Position numbers and translations under genes: made by a program. From the NCBI GenBank assembly GCA_030602715.1, contig JAUVZD010000001.1:124001-188000 (forward strand): DNA of 64,000 bases, in the 5' to 3' direction. Positions 16,617-24,936 of this stretch are shown one piece after another. A model generated the notes under the pieces. It made no database searches. It saw only the letters and a program-made list of their open reading frames with translations, and was not told where the DNA came from. This DNA is from Candidatus Coatesiibacteriota bacterium. Lineage in GTDB: Bacteria > RBG-13-66-14 > B26-G2 > JAUVZD01. Position 1 is the stretch's first letter. Each line of letters opens with the position of its first letter.

Positions 16617-17390
16617 ATGAAAACGACCATTGTATCGTTTATACTGGGGCTGTTCTTTCTTTCAGCGCTCGGTTCAGTTCCTCTTGCCCAAGAGACCGAA
16701 GGGACGGTTGGAGGTGGCGAGACGAACGGGGATAATGATGGGGCTGTCGCAGAGGAGCTTTCGGAAGGTGAGGCGTCCGCCGTTCGCAGGACATTAGCAC
16801 AGGAGATAGGCTCAGAAGCAGAGGAGCAGGGTTATGAGGAAGGGGTGGTCTATTGCCCCATCTGTGGTCGTGTTAATGGTATCTACTCCCGATACTGCAG
16901 TTATTGCGGTGCCATGCTTCTTGGTCAGGACAGTGAGGATAAGTTCTTTCGTTATTGCATATACTGCGGCACCAAGAACTCTCCGGAGGCAAAAAAGTGC
17001 CAGGTATGTGGTTTCTCCTTCGTTAAACCGCACGAGCTGACCGCCATCGCTGAAATTGTCTGGCGGAGAAGCTACGAATATGCTGTGAAAGGTAAGACCG
17101 GGGAGAAGCAGGCTATCGTCTTCAGTCCCGTATTTATAGCTGGGGGTCTGGCGGTCACTCTGGCGATACAGCCGCAACCAGAAGCCCATATTCTGGGCAT
17201 ATTCCGATTTATGGGAATGTGTGCTACCATGGTGGGGACGGTTCGCATGGTGGTAGCCGGAATGCAATATCGCAATTATTCAAAGTATCTGAAGGAGTTG
17301 GAGGAGGAGGGAATTGAGCAGGGGTATATAGACCGCTCCACACAGGAGGTCAGAGCTAGCGCCCCACCCGCAGAGGCAATCCTTGAGTAA
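16617..17390 (+). CDS. Exported double zinc-ribbon membrane protein
   Basis: A 257-aa protein I cannot assign to a named family. The N-terminus is a clear signal peptide ending near LAQE, followed by a Gly/Glu-rich linker. Two zinc ribbons come next: CPICG...CSYCG near residues 81-100 and CIYCG...CQVCG near 118-137. After a helical stretch there are two likely membrane segments (about 165-185 and 195-220) and a short charged C-terminus. Zinc ribbons of this double-CxxC kind usually occur in cytoplasmic proteins, so the signal peptide is unusual. GGGGGAG precedes the ATG at good spacing. It has its own promoter and a terminator downstream, and it appears to be monocistronic. Confidence 0.75.
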   Translation: MKTTIVSFILGLFFLSALGSVPLAQETEGTVGGGETNGDNDGAVAEELSEGEASAVRRTLAQEIGSEAEEQGYEEGVVYCPICGRVNGIYSRYCSYCGAMLLGQDSEDKFFRYCIYCGTKNSPEAKKCQVCGFSFVKPHELTAIAEIVWRRSYEYAVKGKTGEKQAIVFSPVFIAGGLAVTLAIQPQPEAHILGIFRFMGMCATMVGTVRMVVAGMQYRNYSKYLKELEEEGIEQGYIDRSTQEVRASAPPAEAILE

Positions 17391-17438
17391 CGCCCTCACA
17401 GCGGTAAACGAGGTATTCCAACTGCAGGCGGGCGTCCT

Positions 17439-17466
17439 CCCTGCCTTTGTTGGGCAGGGGCTTTTG
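17439..17466 (+). terminator. Intrinsic terminator after zinc-ribbon gene
   Basis: CCCTGCC (17439-17445) pairs with GGCAGGG (17453-17459), followed by GCTTTTG. It separates the zinc-ribbon gene from rsmA. Confidence 0.6.
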
Positions 17467-17522
17467 CTTATGCGATCCAATTCTTTAAATAGACTTGATG
17501 TAAACCTGGACTAGCGGTGGTG

Positions 17523-18320
17523 ATGGGAGCCAGATACGGACAGCATTTTTTAAGAAGCGCCAAGAAGCTGCACTGGATTATTTCCCGGGTAGAACCCTCG
17601 GGCGGTGATGATATTATTGAGGTCGGTTGTGGGCGTGGAGAAATGACCTCTTATCTGGTAAAAGAGGCGGGAACGGTATTGGGGGTGGAGATTGAACCGG
17701 TTCTATTTGCATCCCTGAATGAGAGGTTCGGCTCTCTGGAAAATGTGCGCTTGGTGAATGCTGACTTCTTGAAGTGGCAGGGACCGAACGATGATAAGAC
17801 CTACCGCCTGGTGGGGAACCTGCCCTTTTATGCCGCAACGGCGATAATAGACCAGGTGGTGGGGGACAAGGTGGCTTGGAGCGACGCCCATTTCCTCATC
17901 CAGCGAGAGGTGGCTTTGCGCATCTGTTCCCCGCCGGGAAGAAGACAGCGGGGATGGTTCAGCCTGTGGGTGCAGTCCAAAGCCGATGCTACAATCCTGG
18001 GTGATATTTCTCCCAAAGCCTTCTGGCCTAGACCCAGAGTCAACTCATCACTGCTTCGCCTGGAAAGGTTTGAAGAGCCGATGATTGCGATGGAGGACAG
18101 GGAGGGATGGAGGCGATTCTTACATGCCTGCTTCGCCCAGAAGCGGAAGACCCTGCTCAATAACTTATGTAGTGCCTTCGGAGAGAAGTTCACCAAGGAG
18201 CAGTTGAAGGGGATGATTGGCAATTTAGCGATTGATGAGCTGGTCAGGGCTGAGGCTCTGGAGCTGGGTCTTATGTTGGATCTGTTTAATGGATTCGTTC
18301 GGGAGGGAGCGTGGTTATGA
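17523..18320 (+). CDS. rsmA: 16S rRNA dimethyladenosine transferase RsmA/KsgA
   Basis: A 265-aa SAM-dependent methyltransferase that dimethylates two adjacent adenines in the 3' hairpin of 16S rRNA late in 30S assembly. It begins [11 protein letters not shown], then has the SAM motif [18 protein letters not shown] for ribose binding and the catalytic NLPF in place of the commoner NLPY. The [11 protein letters not shown] and [12 protein letters not shown] segments mark the C-terminal domain. ATG 17523 is used; GTG codons at 17517 and 17520 are in frame and there is no strong SD. Its stop overlaps the nrdR start as ATGA. Confidence 0.93.
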   Translation: MGARYGQHFLRSAKKLHWIISRVEPSGGDDIIEVGCGRGEMTSYLVKEAGTVLGVEIEPVLFASLNERFGSLENVRLVNADFLKWQGPNDDKTYRLVGNLPFYAATAIIDQVVGDKVAWSDAHFLIQREVALRICSPPGRRQRGWFSLWVQSKADATILGDISPKAFWPRPRVNSSLLRLERFEEPMIAMEDREGWRRFLHACFAQKRKTLLNNLCSAFGEKFTKEQLKGMIGNLAIDELVRAEALELGLMLDLFNGFVREGAWL

Positions 18321-18778
18321 AGTGTCCTTTCTGCGGTGATGATAACGACCGGGTGATAGATACCCGACCCAGTGAGGGAGGGGAGGCGGTGCGCAGGCGG
18401 AGGGAGTGTCTTAATTGTGGTCGGCGCTTCACCACCTACGAACGGTTGGAGACCCTGCCGATAATGGTGCGCAAAAGGGATGGGAGCGTCCAGCCCTTTG
18501 ACCGCCAGAAGATTTTGGCTGGAATACTGAAGGCTTGCGAGAAGCGCCCGGTCAGCCTGGAGGACATGGAGAAGCTGGTAAACGACATTGAGCAGGACCT
18601 TTACGGAAAACTGGAGCGGGAGGTGGATTCCACATACATCGGTGAGAAGGTGATAATGGCCCTGGAGAAGCTGGATGAGGTGGCTTATGTGCGCTTTGCA
18701 TCGGTCTATCGCCAGTTCAAGGACATTAACCAGTTTATGAGAGAGCTGAAAAATATCCTTGATAAGCAGGAGAAATAG
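18317..18778 (+). CDS. nrdR: Transcriptional repressor NrdR
   Basis: A 153-aa repressor of ribonucleotide reductase genes. The N-terminal zinc ribbon has CPFC at 3-6 and CLNC near 31-34 followed by GRRFTTYE. An ATP-cone domain follows ([15 protein letters not shown]...). In known systems it senses ATP/dATP and binds NrdR boxes upstream of nrd genes; no nrd gene or NrdR box is in this window. ATG 18317 overlaps the rsmA stop (ATGA) and follows GGGAGG, so it is preferred to GTG 18311. Full length for the family. Confidence 0.95.
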   Translation: MKCPFCGDDNDRVIDTRPSEGGEAVRRRRECLNCGRRFTTYERLETLPIMVRKRDGSVQPFDRQKILAGILKACEKRPVSLEDMEKLVNDIEQDLYGKLEREVDSTYIGEKVIMALEKLDEVAYVRFASVYRQFKDINQFMRELKNILDKQEK

Positions 18779-18896
18779 GGCACAAAAATAAGAGGTGTTT
18801 TTAAATAATTTGCACTTGACCGGGAACGATATGTATGTTACTTAATGTTCATAAATTATCCGAAGTCATTAACCTTGGAAAAGAAAGGAGAGAATT

Positions 18897-19361
18897 ATGA
18901 GGAAGTTACTCTTCGTACTCTTGGCATTATCGCTCATACTGCCTGCAAGCGCAACAGCGATGAAGATTCATCCCGGAGTCGGTCTGGGATTTAGCGCTGA
19001 CGGTGGGACCGTATTTTTAGTGGGGGGAAGCATGGGCTTTGAGGTTCATCCCATGTTCAGAATGGTATTTGAGGGTGGATACGGTCGGGGTGGAAATGCT
19101 AATCATTTCTGGGCGGGTGGAGGAACCGATATATTCTTCCTCCCCAACAAGAAGTTGATCGCTCAACCCTATGCTTATGGTTCCGGTGGTTATAGGCATT
19201 CCCCCAATCAGAATGGTGGTTATGTCCGTTTTGGAGGCGGTGTTGAGTTTAACCTGAAAGCCCCGGTTATACCATACGCCGAAATTGGAGGGATAATCTA
19301 TTTTGGTGGTGGAACACAAGGTGCATTCAACCTCATGGGCGGAATTCGTTTTAACATGTAA
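18897..19361 (+). CDS. Small outer-membrane beta-barrel protein
   Basis: A 154-aa exported protein. A typical signal peptide (residues 1 to about 20, ending ASATA) is followed by alternating hydrophobic and polar strands rich in Gly, Tyr and Phe, and the chain ends GGIRFNM with an aromatic two residues from the C-terminus. This is the pattern of small eight-stranded outer-membrane barrels (OmpX/OmpA-like), but no specific family is recognised. GAAAGGAGAG precedes the ATG. It is flanked by a strong terminator and appears to be a single-gene unit; the 118-bp upstream region contains only weak promoter-like hexamers (TTGACC near 18819). Confidence 0.7.
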   Translation: MRKLLFVLLALSLILPASATAMKIHPGVGLGFSADGGTVFLVGGSMGFEVHPMFRMVFEGGYGRGGNANHFWAGGGTDIFFLPNKKLIAQPYAYGSGGYRHSPNQNGGYVRFGGGVEFNLKAPVIPYAEIGGIIYFGGGTQGAFNLMGGIRFNM

Positions 19362-19378
19362 TTGTCTTTAAATCGTAT

Positions 19379-19410
19379 AAAAAACGCTGCCCTTCCAGGC
19401 AGCGTTTTTT
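19379..19410. terminator. Bidirectional intrinsic terminator
   Basis: AACGCTGCC pairs with GGCAGCGTT across loop CTTCCA, with an A-run before and six T after. It serves the beta-barrel gene on the plus strand and the UbiB gene on the minus strand. Confidence 0.9.
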
Positions 19411-19435
19411 ATTGTTGGTTGGCTTTAATCTACCA

Positions 19436-21121
19436 TCATATCCTCCCGGACCTTATTATATTTATCACCAGCCATATCCCCAAAACGCCGGCGAAGAGGA
19501 AGCCCAATATCCCAATAATGGGATAACCGAAAAGCAGGGGCTTTATCTTGGTGGTCATAATCATGGAGGAGCCGATGATGAGGGCGGCGATGATGAAGGA
19601 GAAGGAGATGCGCCGACTGGCTGTGTCCAGGACCCGGATCAATCCCTCCAGGTTGCGATGCTCAAACTCTATCCTCATCTTTCCCTGCTGAACCTTCCGC
19701 AATATGTTTCCCAGAGTCTCCGGCAGATTTACCATCAGTCTGCTGAAATCCTGGATGGAATAGATGGTTCGTTTGAGGATGTTTTTTGGGGAGAAGCGTT
19801 TGCGGAAGAGCTCCCGGGCATAGGGCTTGGCAAGCTCTATTATGTCCACATCGGGATAGATTTTGCGGGTGATGGATTCTATGTTGGCGACGGACTTGAT
19901 AAGCAGGACAAGCTCTGGGGGAAGGATGACATTGTTCCTGCGGGCGACGGTGTTGACTTCGTTGGCTATATCAGCCATATTGATGAAGCGTAAGGGAACA
20001 CCATAATACCGACCTACCAGCATGTTGAGGTCTCTCTTGAATTTACGCATGTCCAGCTCATCGGAGAAGGTGCCTATGGAGATATACTCCTGAGCAGCCC
20101 GGTTGAAATCCTGGTGGGTAAGTGCCAGCAGGATATTGACCAGCTGGTCCACCAACCCCTCATCAAGCCTTCCCATCTGCCCCCAGTCAATTATTGCTAC
20201 CTCTCCTGCTGGTGTGACGAGGATATTTCCCGGATGGGGGTCGGAGTGGAAGAAGCCGTGTTCAAATATCTGCTTCATGAAACATTTAATAATGGTGGTG
20301 GCGATTTTCTCCCGGTCTATCTCCTCATCGGGATTTTCAATAAAATATTTGATGCTCTTACCACTGATGAATTCCACCACCAATATTCTCTTGGTGGTGT
20401 AATCCCAGAAGATGCGGGGAACGATTAACCCCTCAAATTCAGCCAACATCTCCGCCAATCTGGTGGTATTGCTCGCCTCCAGAGAGAAGTCCAGCTCTCT
20501 GGATACAGAGAAGGATAGCTCCTCAATCAGACCCACCGGGTTATACATGCGCAGTTCGGGTATTCGCCGCTCAACCATCCGGGCAAGGTCAAGCAGGATT
20601 TCCAGGTCGGCACGAACCTGAGGCTCTATCTTCGGTCTCTGCACCTTAACCACAACTTCCTCTCCCGACTTCAACCTCGCTTTATGCACCTGAGCCAGGG
20701 AAGCGCTGGAGAAGGGCTTATCGGTGAAAGAGGCGAAGATTTCCTGCGGAGGTTGACCCAATTCGGTTTTGATTATCTCAAGAACTTGATGGTAGGGGAA
20801 GGGAGCGGCTTCATCCAGTAACTTGGTGAACTCCTGGGTGAACTCTGCAGGAATGAGGTCGGGTCGGGTGCTCAGCAGTTGTCCGAACTTGACGAAGGTG
20901 GGACCGAGGTCCTCCAAAACCATCCGCAATCTTCGGGGAAGGGTAATCGGTTCCGGAGGAGTGGGCTCATGAACGGTCTTGATGCGTCCGCCTAAAGTTA
21001 TAAAGTATTTCAACCCCAAAGCTTCCAGGAGATGACCGAAACCATGTTTTGCCAGGATGTTTGCAATCTCCCGGAAGCGATGCATATGGCGGAATCGTTG
21101 TTTGAGTTTGATGATACGCAT
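19436..21121 (-). CDS. ubiB: UbiB/ABC1/ADCK family atypical kinase-like ATPase
   Basis: A 561-aa protein of the UbiB family. The family hallmark KxGQ appears as FVKFGQLLSTRPDLIP near residue 75, followed by the A-rich nucleotide loop SSASLAQVHKARL and VVKVQRP. The catalytic region has HGFFHSDPHPGNI and IDWGQMG. Two hydrophobic segments at the C-terminus anchor it in the inner membrane. UbiB proteins have ATPase activity and support prenyl-quinone biosynthesis or lipid trafficking; in a menaquinone organism the exact role is unknown. It stands alone between two terminators. Confidence 0.92.
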   Translation of the reverse strand: MRIIKLKQRFRHMHRFREIANILAKHGFGHLLEALGLKYFITLGGRIKTVHEPTPPEPITLPRRLRMVLEDLGPTFVKFGQLLSTRPDLIPAEFTQEFTKLLDEAAPFPYHQVLEIIKTELGQPPQEIFASFTDKPFSSASLAQVHKARLKSGEEVVVKVQRPKIEPQVRADLEILLDLARMVERRIPELRMYNPVGLIEELSFSVSRELDFSLEASNTTRLAEMLAEFEGLIVPRIFWDYTTKRILVVEFISGKSIKYFIENPDEEIDREKIATTIIKCFMKQIFEHGFFHSDPHPGNILVTPAGEVAIIDWGQMGRLDEGLVDQLVNILLALTHQDFNRAAQEYISIGTFSDELDMRKFKRDLNMLVGRYYGVPLRFINMADIANEVNTVARRNNVILPPELVLLIKSVANIESITRKIYPDVDIIELAKPYARELFRKRFSPKNILKRTIYSIQDFSRLMVNLPETLGNILRKVQQGKMRIEFEHRNLEGLIRVLDTASRRISFSFIIAALIIGSSMIMTTKIKPLLFGYPIIGILGFLFAGVLGIWLVINIIRSGRI

Positions 21122-21161
21122 ATTTCTAACTATAGCGGAATCTCAGTTTAAGGTGAGCAAA

Positions 21162-21186
21162 TCAAAAGGGGGCAGACACCCCCCAA
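21162..21186 (-). terminator. Intrinsic terminator of HU operon
   Basis: On the minus strand GGGGG (21183-21179) pairs with CCCCC (21172-21168) across a 6-nt loop and is followed by TTTTGATTTG. It lies just after the 51-aa ORF. Confidence 0.65.
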
Positions 21187-21212
21187 GCGTTTTGACAGAC
21201 TGTAACCAAGAG

Positions 21213-21368
21213 CTATTTGTTTTTCTCTTCATCAACCTTAAATTCAACCAACACTTTACCTTTCTCTACCACCTGAAAACCATTCGCCGAAGAGACCACC
21301 CTGCGGTCCTTCCCCGGGTTTCGCTTTAGCCATTTTGCCGCCTGGCTATATGCCTCATCGTAATCCAT
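21213..21368 (-). CDS. 51-aa hypothetical protein downstream of HU
   Basis: A short ORF beginning MDYDEAYSQAAKWLKRN and ending VEFKVDEEKNK. AGAGG lies six to seven bases before the ATG, and the start is only 4 bp after the HU stop; a terminator follows, so operon structure supports translation. The predicted form is a charged helix followed by two or three short strands (RRVVSSANGFQVVEKGKVLVEFKV). No cysteine, signal peptide or membrane segment is present. No family is recognised; it may be an HU-linked accessory protein. Confidence 0.55.
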   Translation of the reverse strand: MDYDEAYSQAAKWLKRNPGKDRRVVSSANGFQVVEKGKVLVEFKVDEEKNK

Positions 21369-21372
21369 ATCG

Positions 21373-21657
21373 CTACCTCTGTTTTGAGTTGACCATCTCT
21401 TTGAGTCTCTTGCTGGGGGTGAATTTTACACGAAAGCAATCAGGAAGCGCGATCTGCTTATTTTTTTTAATGTCCCTGGCAATCTTTGCCTCAGCTCGTA
21501 TTCTTTTAAATGTGCCGAAGCCACGAACCTCAATCTTCTCCTTATTGAGCAGACCTTTCTTAATCTCATCAAGCAGGAGATTTAACATATTCAATGCTTC
21601 CTTCTGGGAAATGCCGACCTTTAAGGCTACTTTACTGGCGATCTCCCTCTTGGTCAT
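21373..21657 (-). CDS. HU/IHF-family DNA-binding protein
   Basis: A 94-aa nucleoid protein of normal length. The N-terminal helices start MTKREIASKVALKVG, followed by the VRGFGTFKRI strand turn and a basic arm (ARDIKKNKQIALPDCFRVKFTPSKRLK). The usual arm motif GRNPxT is altered to ARDIKKNKQIALP, so the DNA-bending proline context differs from canonical HU. It binds and bends DNA as a dimer. The gene has its own promoter with an overlapping palindrome and is followed by the 51-aa ORF. A second, quite different HU is at 27529. Confidence 0.92.
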   Translation of the reverse strand: MTKREIASKVALKVGISQKEALNMLNLLLDEIKKGLLNKEKIEVRGFGTFKRIRAEAKIARDIKKNKQIALPDCFRVKFTPSKRLKEMVNSKQR

Positions 21658-21725
21658 ATCAATGCCCTTATGGTGATGGAAATAGAAGATGTGGATTCAA
21701 GAGATACGAATTATATTTGTGGCAC

Positions 21726-21756
21726 ATAATACCATACTTGTTTTCCGAAAACAAGT
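21726..21756 (-). promoter_or_regulatory. HU promoter with overlapping palindrome
   Basis: On the minus strand TTGTTT (21749-21754), 17 bp and TATTAT (21726-21731) form a plausible promoter about 70 bp upstream of HU. The -35 box lies inside a palindrome, ACTTGTTTT / AAAACAAGT with loop CCG on the plus strand (21736-21756), a candidate operator. The same hairpin could instead terminate the AMMECR1 gene. Confidence 0.45.
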
Positions 21757-21782
21757 AATTTTCCAGAGCCATCCATCTCCTC

Positions 21783-22502
21783 CTACGAGTCGCTGATGAT
21801 CAGAACCCGGAAGCGATATAAATTCGTCCCGGGAGCCCTCCAACCGTTCAGTCCCAGACCCGCCTTCATACTGGCTATGGAGATGAACTCCTCCTTGCTC
21901 ATGGATTCCTCTAACGCCACCTGAGGCAGGAGAATACCCCGATTGTTACCCCGAATGACCAGTATCCCATCTACGCCCAACTCCATATCATCTAAACTGT
22001 AGAGCTCCTCCATCGGGGAGAGGAGGGATATCTCCATAGAAATATCGACAACTTCACTCTTTTCTACCGGGGGAAAACGGTTATCGTGAAAGGCGGCGAG
22101 CAGAGTGCAATCGGTCACCTCCTGGAATAGGTCACCCTGGGGGGTAATGTGCCCGATGCATCCTCGCAACTCCCCCTCCTTCTTGAGGGTCACAAAGACG
22201 CCGTATTTCTGTAGTGGGTTCTCCTCGTTCCCTTCGGGTATTTCCACCTTCTTCTGGGTGAAGGAGGCTTCCAGTGTCTTATGCGCCATCTCCATCAACT
22301 TTTTCTGGTCATTCTTGGAGAGCTGTGGCGTCTGGGGAATGGGGGAGAGAACCTTCTCTTGGAGGGGTTTTCCCTCTTCCTCTTTTGGTTCCGTCTCTCT
22401 GGAGGCACAGGAGAGGAGGAATAACAATACCAGTGAAATCCCCAGAATGATGACAAAAATGTTTGCATTCATACGGATAGCTTTGGACATAGTCTTTCCC
22501 AT
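21783..22502 (-). CDS. AMMECR1-domain lipoprotein
   Basis: A 239-aa protein. The N-terminus is a lipoprotein signal with lipobox-like LLSC near residues 29-32, followed by a Glu/Lys linker. The rest is an AMMECR1 domain carrying the diagnostic LRGCIGHI segment, DNRFPPV and the GILLPQV...GWRAPGTNLYRFR region. AMMECR1 domains occur in all domains of life; in bacteria they are often fused or adjacent to MEMO-type or radical SAM proteins, and their reaction is not established. Lipid anchoring at the envelope is uncommon for this normally cytosolic domain. Starts at 22502, 22490 or 22472 are all possible. It lies downstream of the LarA-like gene. Confidence 0.85.
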   Translation of the reverse strand: MGKTMSKAIRMNANIFVIILGISLVLLFLLSCASRETEPKEEEGKPLQEKVLSPIPQTPQLSKNDQKKLMEMAHKTLEASFTQKKVEIPEGNEENPLQKYGVFVTLKKEGELRGCIGHITPQGDLFQEVTDCTLLAAFHDNRFPPVEKSEVVDISMEISLLSPMEELYSLDDMELGVDGILVIRGNNRGILLPQVALEESMSKEEFISIASMKAGLGLNGWRAPGTNLYRFRVLIISDS

Positions 22503-22523
22503 TCTCCGGTTTTCAAAATTGGT

Positions 22524-23780
22524 CTAACTGTTCAGGACCGGCACCATGGTGGACGCATCGTAGAGCACCGAGACTCGGGCGTCTCCGCCCAGTATCTCCA
22601 GGGCATCGTCCAATGACTTCTGTGCATCCTCAATGGGAGTGATATATATCTTGCGCAGGACCTGTGGCGCAAGCTCGCTCTTCACCCAGAGCGAAGAGCT
22701 CTTATAGAGGTCAAGGAAGCGAGCGGTTTTGTGGAATCCCAACTTGTAGCCATACTTCAGCTCCAGACGGATCTCGTCCAGGGTCTTTCCCGAAGAAAGG
22801 AGCTCGTAGAAGTTGGCCGGTCCTATGCCGTCGTGGCAGGGGGAATAAAGCATCAGGATTCCCCCCGGCTTGAGGATACGTCTGGCGTGCTCCATAGCCT
22901 TCTGCGATTGATAGAGGTCTATGTCTAAAGGGGGGACAGCCACTGCGATCACCAAATCCGCCTTCTGGGAGGCAGGCAGGGAAAAAACCTCGCCTGCCCT
23001 CTCAGCTGCCTCAAGAAGCGATTTACGAATATCGCCGTGGGAGATGTGATAAATAGAGCCGTCCCGATTGAGAACCGCCTGTATAGAATATATCCGCCAG
23101 CGAGAGAACAAATCCAGACAGGAATCCATCTCCTCGTGCACCGGGTTACCGGCGAGCTTCATAGGGGCGGCTTCTCTGCTCATTGCCAGGGAATGGTTGG
23201 CTTCCACCGCATCGTAGTTGGCGATGCCCGGCATCAATCCCTTGCGTCCCCCAGTGAAGCCGGCAAAGTAGTGGGGCTCAACCGAGCCTATCACCAGCAC
23301 CGAATCCACCCGCTCAAGGGCTTTATTAAGGGCTAGTTCTTTACCACTAACGGTTTTGCCCACCGAGAACATGGTATGGTCCTCTTTAGCCTGATGCATT
23401 ATGACTCTGGATTTCACCCTGGGAAGGTTCCTTCCGAAGATAACCTCAAGCTCCTGCGGAGTTGACGCACGATGGGTCCCGGTGGCTATTATGAAAGAGC
23501 TTTTTTCCCAGGGGATATATTTTTCAATGGATTCCAATATGTCTGCGGTGGGTGTGGGGCGCGCATGGTCGTTTACTATGATGAGAACATCATCGGCCGA
23601 AGCTAAAAAGTCGGGCAGTGAGGCGCCCTCTGTGCCATGCTCCCATCCCCAGTCTGCAGGGTCCCGGGGGAAAGGCGAGGGTATGGGCTCTGCCTTGAGC
23701 AGCTCCCCCAGATTCTTCTCCGGAATCTTCAGGGTAATTTTACCCTTATTATAGGGAATTTCTACCACTGTTCTCTTCAT
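22524..23780 (-). CDS. LarA-like nickel-pincer racemase family protein (DUF2088)
   Basis: A 418-aa protein of the lactate racemase LarA family. The N-terminal domain has NDHARPTP and ATGTHR, and the central segment PHYFAGFTGGRKGLMPG contains the histidine and lysine that in LarA anchor the nickel pincer nucleotide cofactor. The ARRILKPGGILMLYSPCHDG region marks the C-terminal domain. Family members racemise or epimerise alpha-hydroxy acids. The cofactor genes larB, larC and larE are not in the window, and family-wide substrate diversity is large, so the substrate is not assigned. No clear SD precedes the ATG at 23780. Confidence 0.85.
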   Translation of the reverse strand: MKRTVVEIPYNKGKITLKIPEKNLGELLKAEPIPSPFPRDPADWGWEHGTEGASLPDFLASADDVLIIVNDHARPTPTADILESIEKYIPWEKSSFIIATGTHRASTPQELEVIFGRNLPRVKSRVIMHQAKEDHTMFSVGKTVSGKELALNKALERVDSVLVIGSVEPHYFAGFTGGRKGLMPGIANYDAVEANHSLAMSREAAPMKLAGNPVHEEMDSCLDLFSRWRIYSIQAVLNRDGSIYHISHGDIRKSLLEAAERAGEVFSLPASQKADLVIAVAVPPLDIDLYQSQKAMEHARRILKPGGILMLYSPCHDGIGPANFYELLSSGKTLDEIRLELKYGYKLGFHKTARFLDLYKSSSLWVKSELAPQVLRKIYITPIEDAQKSLDDALEILGGDARVSVLYDASTMVPVLNS

Positions 23781-23836
23781 GGCGTTGACCGCTGTTGTGA
23801 ACGCTGGCGGTAGAATACCTCCGCTTGTGCAGGGGC

Positions 23837-24229
23837 TTATTCGTCCAAATCCACCTCTCCAGGCGTCTCTTCTGTGGGGATGGGGACCTCATCGGGTGGT
23901 GGTCCGATAAATTGGAATCGCTCAACCACCACCTTCAACTTGGAGCGCCGGTCGCCTTCCGCTGTCTCCCATTGGTCCAGCTTGAGCCGACCCTCTATGA
24001 AAATTGGTCGCCCCTTGTTTAGATATTGGGCTATGGTTTCGGCTTGCTTCGCCCAGGCGTCGCAGTCCACGAAGGTGGTCTCCTCCTGTAGTTCTTCGCC
24101 TGCGCCACGAAAGCGTCGGTTGATGGCTAGACCGAAAGAGGTAACTGCGGTTCCATTGGGGGTATAACGTAACTCTGGTTCTCGGGTAAGCCTTCCCAAT
24201 AACAATACTTTATTGAAATCAGCGGACAT
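23837..24229 (-). CDS. ssb: Single-stranded DNA-binding protein
   Basis: A 130-aa SSB. The OB fold is canonical (NKVLLLGRLTREPELRYTPNG, TSFGLAINRRF, DCDAWAKQAETI, GRPIFIEGRLKLDQWE). The C-terminal linker is very short and the chain ends PGEVDLDE rather than the usual DDDIPF-type tip that recruits RecO, PriA, exonuclease I and other partners. AAGGAGAG precedes the ATG, and a good promoter lies upstream. Either protein partners recognise a different tail, or this is a specialised SSB and another copy exists elsewhere. It is divergent from the HNH nuclease gene. Confidence 0.93.
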   Translation of the reverse strand: MSADFNKVLLLGRLTREPELRYTPNGTAVTSFGLAINRRFRGAGEELQEETTFVDCDAWAKQAETIAQYLNKGRPIFIEGRLKLDQWETAEGDRRSKLKVVVERFQFIGPPPDEVPIPTEETPGEVDLDE

Positions 24230-24278
24230 TAGCTTTATCTCTCCTTCCTGTTTTGAATTATGTTATCTGCGTGGTTTC

Positions 24279-24307
24279 ATAATAATTTAATGGGAGGCTG
24301 AAATCAA
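24279..24307 (-). promoter_or_regulatory. Promoter of ssb
   Basis: Minus strand: TTGATT (24302-24307), 17-bp spacer, TATTAT (24279-24284), about 50 bp upstream of the ssb ATG. Confidence 0.65.
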
Positions 24308-24336
24308 GCGAAAAAGCAATTTGGTAAAGAAATCGG

Positions 24337-24365
24337 TTGACTTTGATATACCCTTCAGTTATAAT
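24337..24365 (+). promoter_or_regulatory. Consensus promoter of HNH-lptE-holA unit
   Basis: TTGACT (24337-24342), 17-bp spacer and a perfect TATAAT (24360-24365), about 40 bp upstream of the ATG at 24407. Confidence 0.85.
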
Positions 24366-24406
24366 TTGAACAAGTTTACTCTCAGGTAGATAGCCGGAAG
24401 AGGACC

Positions 24407-24919
24407 ATGTCGCTGATTAATGACACAGTATTGGTGCTGAACTTCTCATATGAACCGCTCAATGTGACCAGCGTCAAAAGGGCGCTTATTTTGTTATTCC
24501 TGGAGAAGGCAGAACTGGTTGAGAACGGCAGGGGGGAGTATATCTCCAGCCCCACCCGCCGGTTTCCCAAGCCCAGTGTGGTGCGTCTCCTGAGATATAT
24601 CCACCCGCGCCTTAAGTCGGTGCGTTTCACCCGCAGTAATATCATCAAACGCGACAGTGGGATGTGCCAGTATTGTGGGGGGAACGGCAAGGAGCTGACC
24701 ATAGATCATGTGATTCCCCTCTCCATGGGTGGAGAGGACTCCTGGGGCAACTGCGTAGCATGCTGTAAGGAATGTAATAACAAAAAGGGCAACCGAACCC
24801 CGAGAACGGCTAGTATGACTTTGGTGCGCAAGCCCAAAGAACCCACTCCGCTATATTTTCTGTCCGTTCGTTCAAGTAACCGCAAGAGGGAGTGGCGGAA
24901 ATACCTGTTTATGTCCTAA
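24407..24919 (+). CDS. HNH endonuclease family protein
   Basis: A 170-aa protein. The C-terminal half is an HNH domain: CQYCG starts the zinc-ribbon part, LTIDHVIPLSMGG carries the catalytic DH, then WGNCVACCKECNNKKGNR supplies the Asn/His-like and second CxxC. The N-terminal half, starting with the VLNFSYEPLNVTSVKRA segment, is a conserved feature of a chromosomal HNH group found singly in many bacteria, rather than of restriction or homing enzymes. GGAAGAGG precedes the ATG. The stop precedes lptE by 17 bp. Biological role unknown; likely structured DNA or repair substrate. Confidence 0.85.
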   Translation: MSLINDTVLVLNFSYEPLNVTSVKRALILLFLEKAELVENGRGEYISSPTRRFPKPSVVRLLRYIHPRLKSVRFTRSNIIKRDSGMCQYCGGNGKELTIDHVIPLSMGGEDSWGNCVACCKECNNKKGNRTPRTASMTLVRKPKEPTPLYFLSVRSSNRKREWRKYLFMS

Positions 24920-24936
24920 TTCCGTGGAGGGAAAGG

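Noticed and set aside
19412-19993. Plus-strand 193-codon frame opposite the UbiB gene
   Set aside because: No SD, no domain, starts in the terminator region; UbiB on the other strand is clearly conserved.
24407-24919. HNH protein as homing or restriction nuclease
   Set aside because: No intron, intein or methyltransferase nearby; the N-terminal half matches a widespread chromosomal HNH group.
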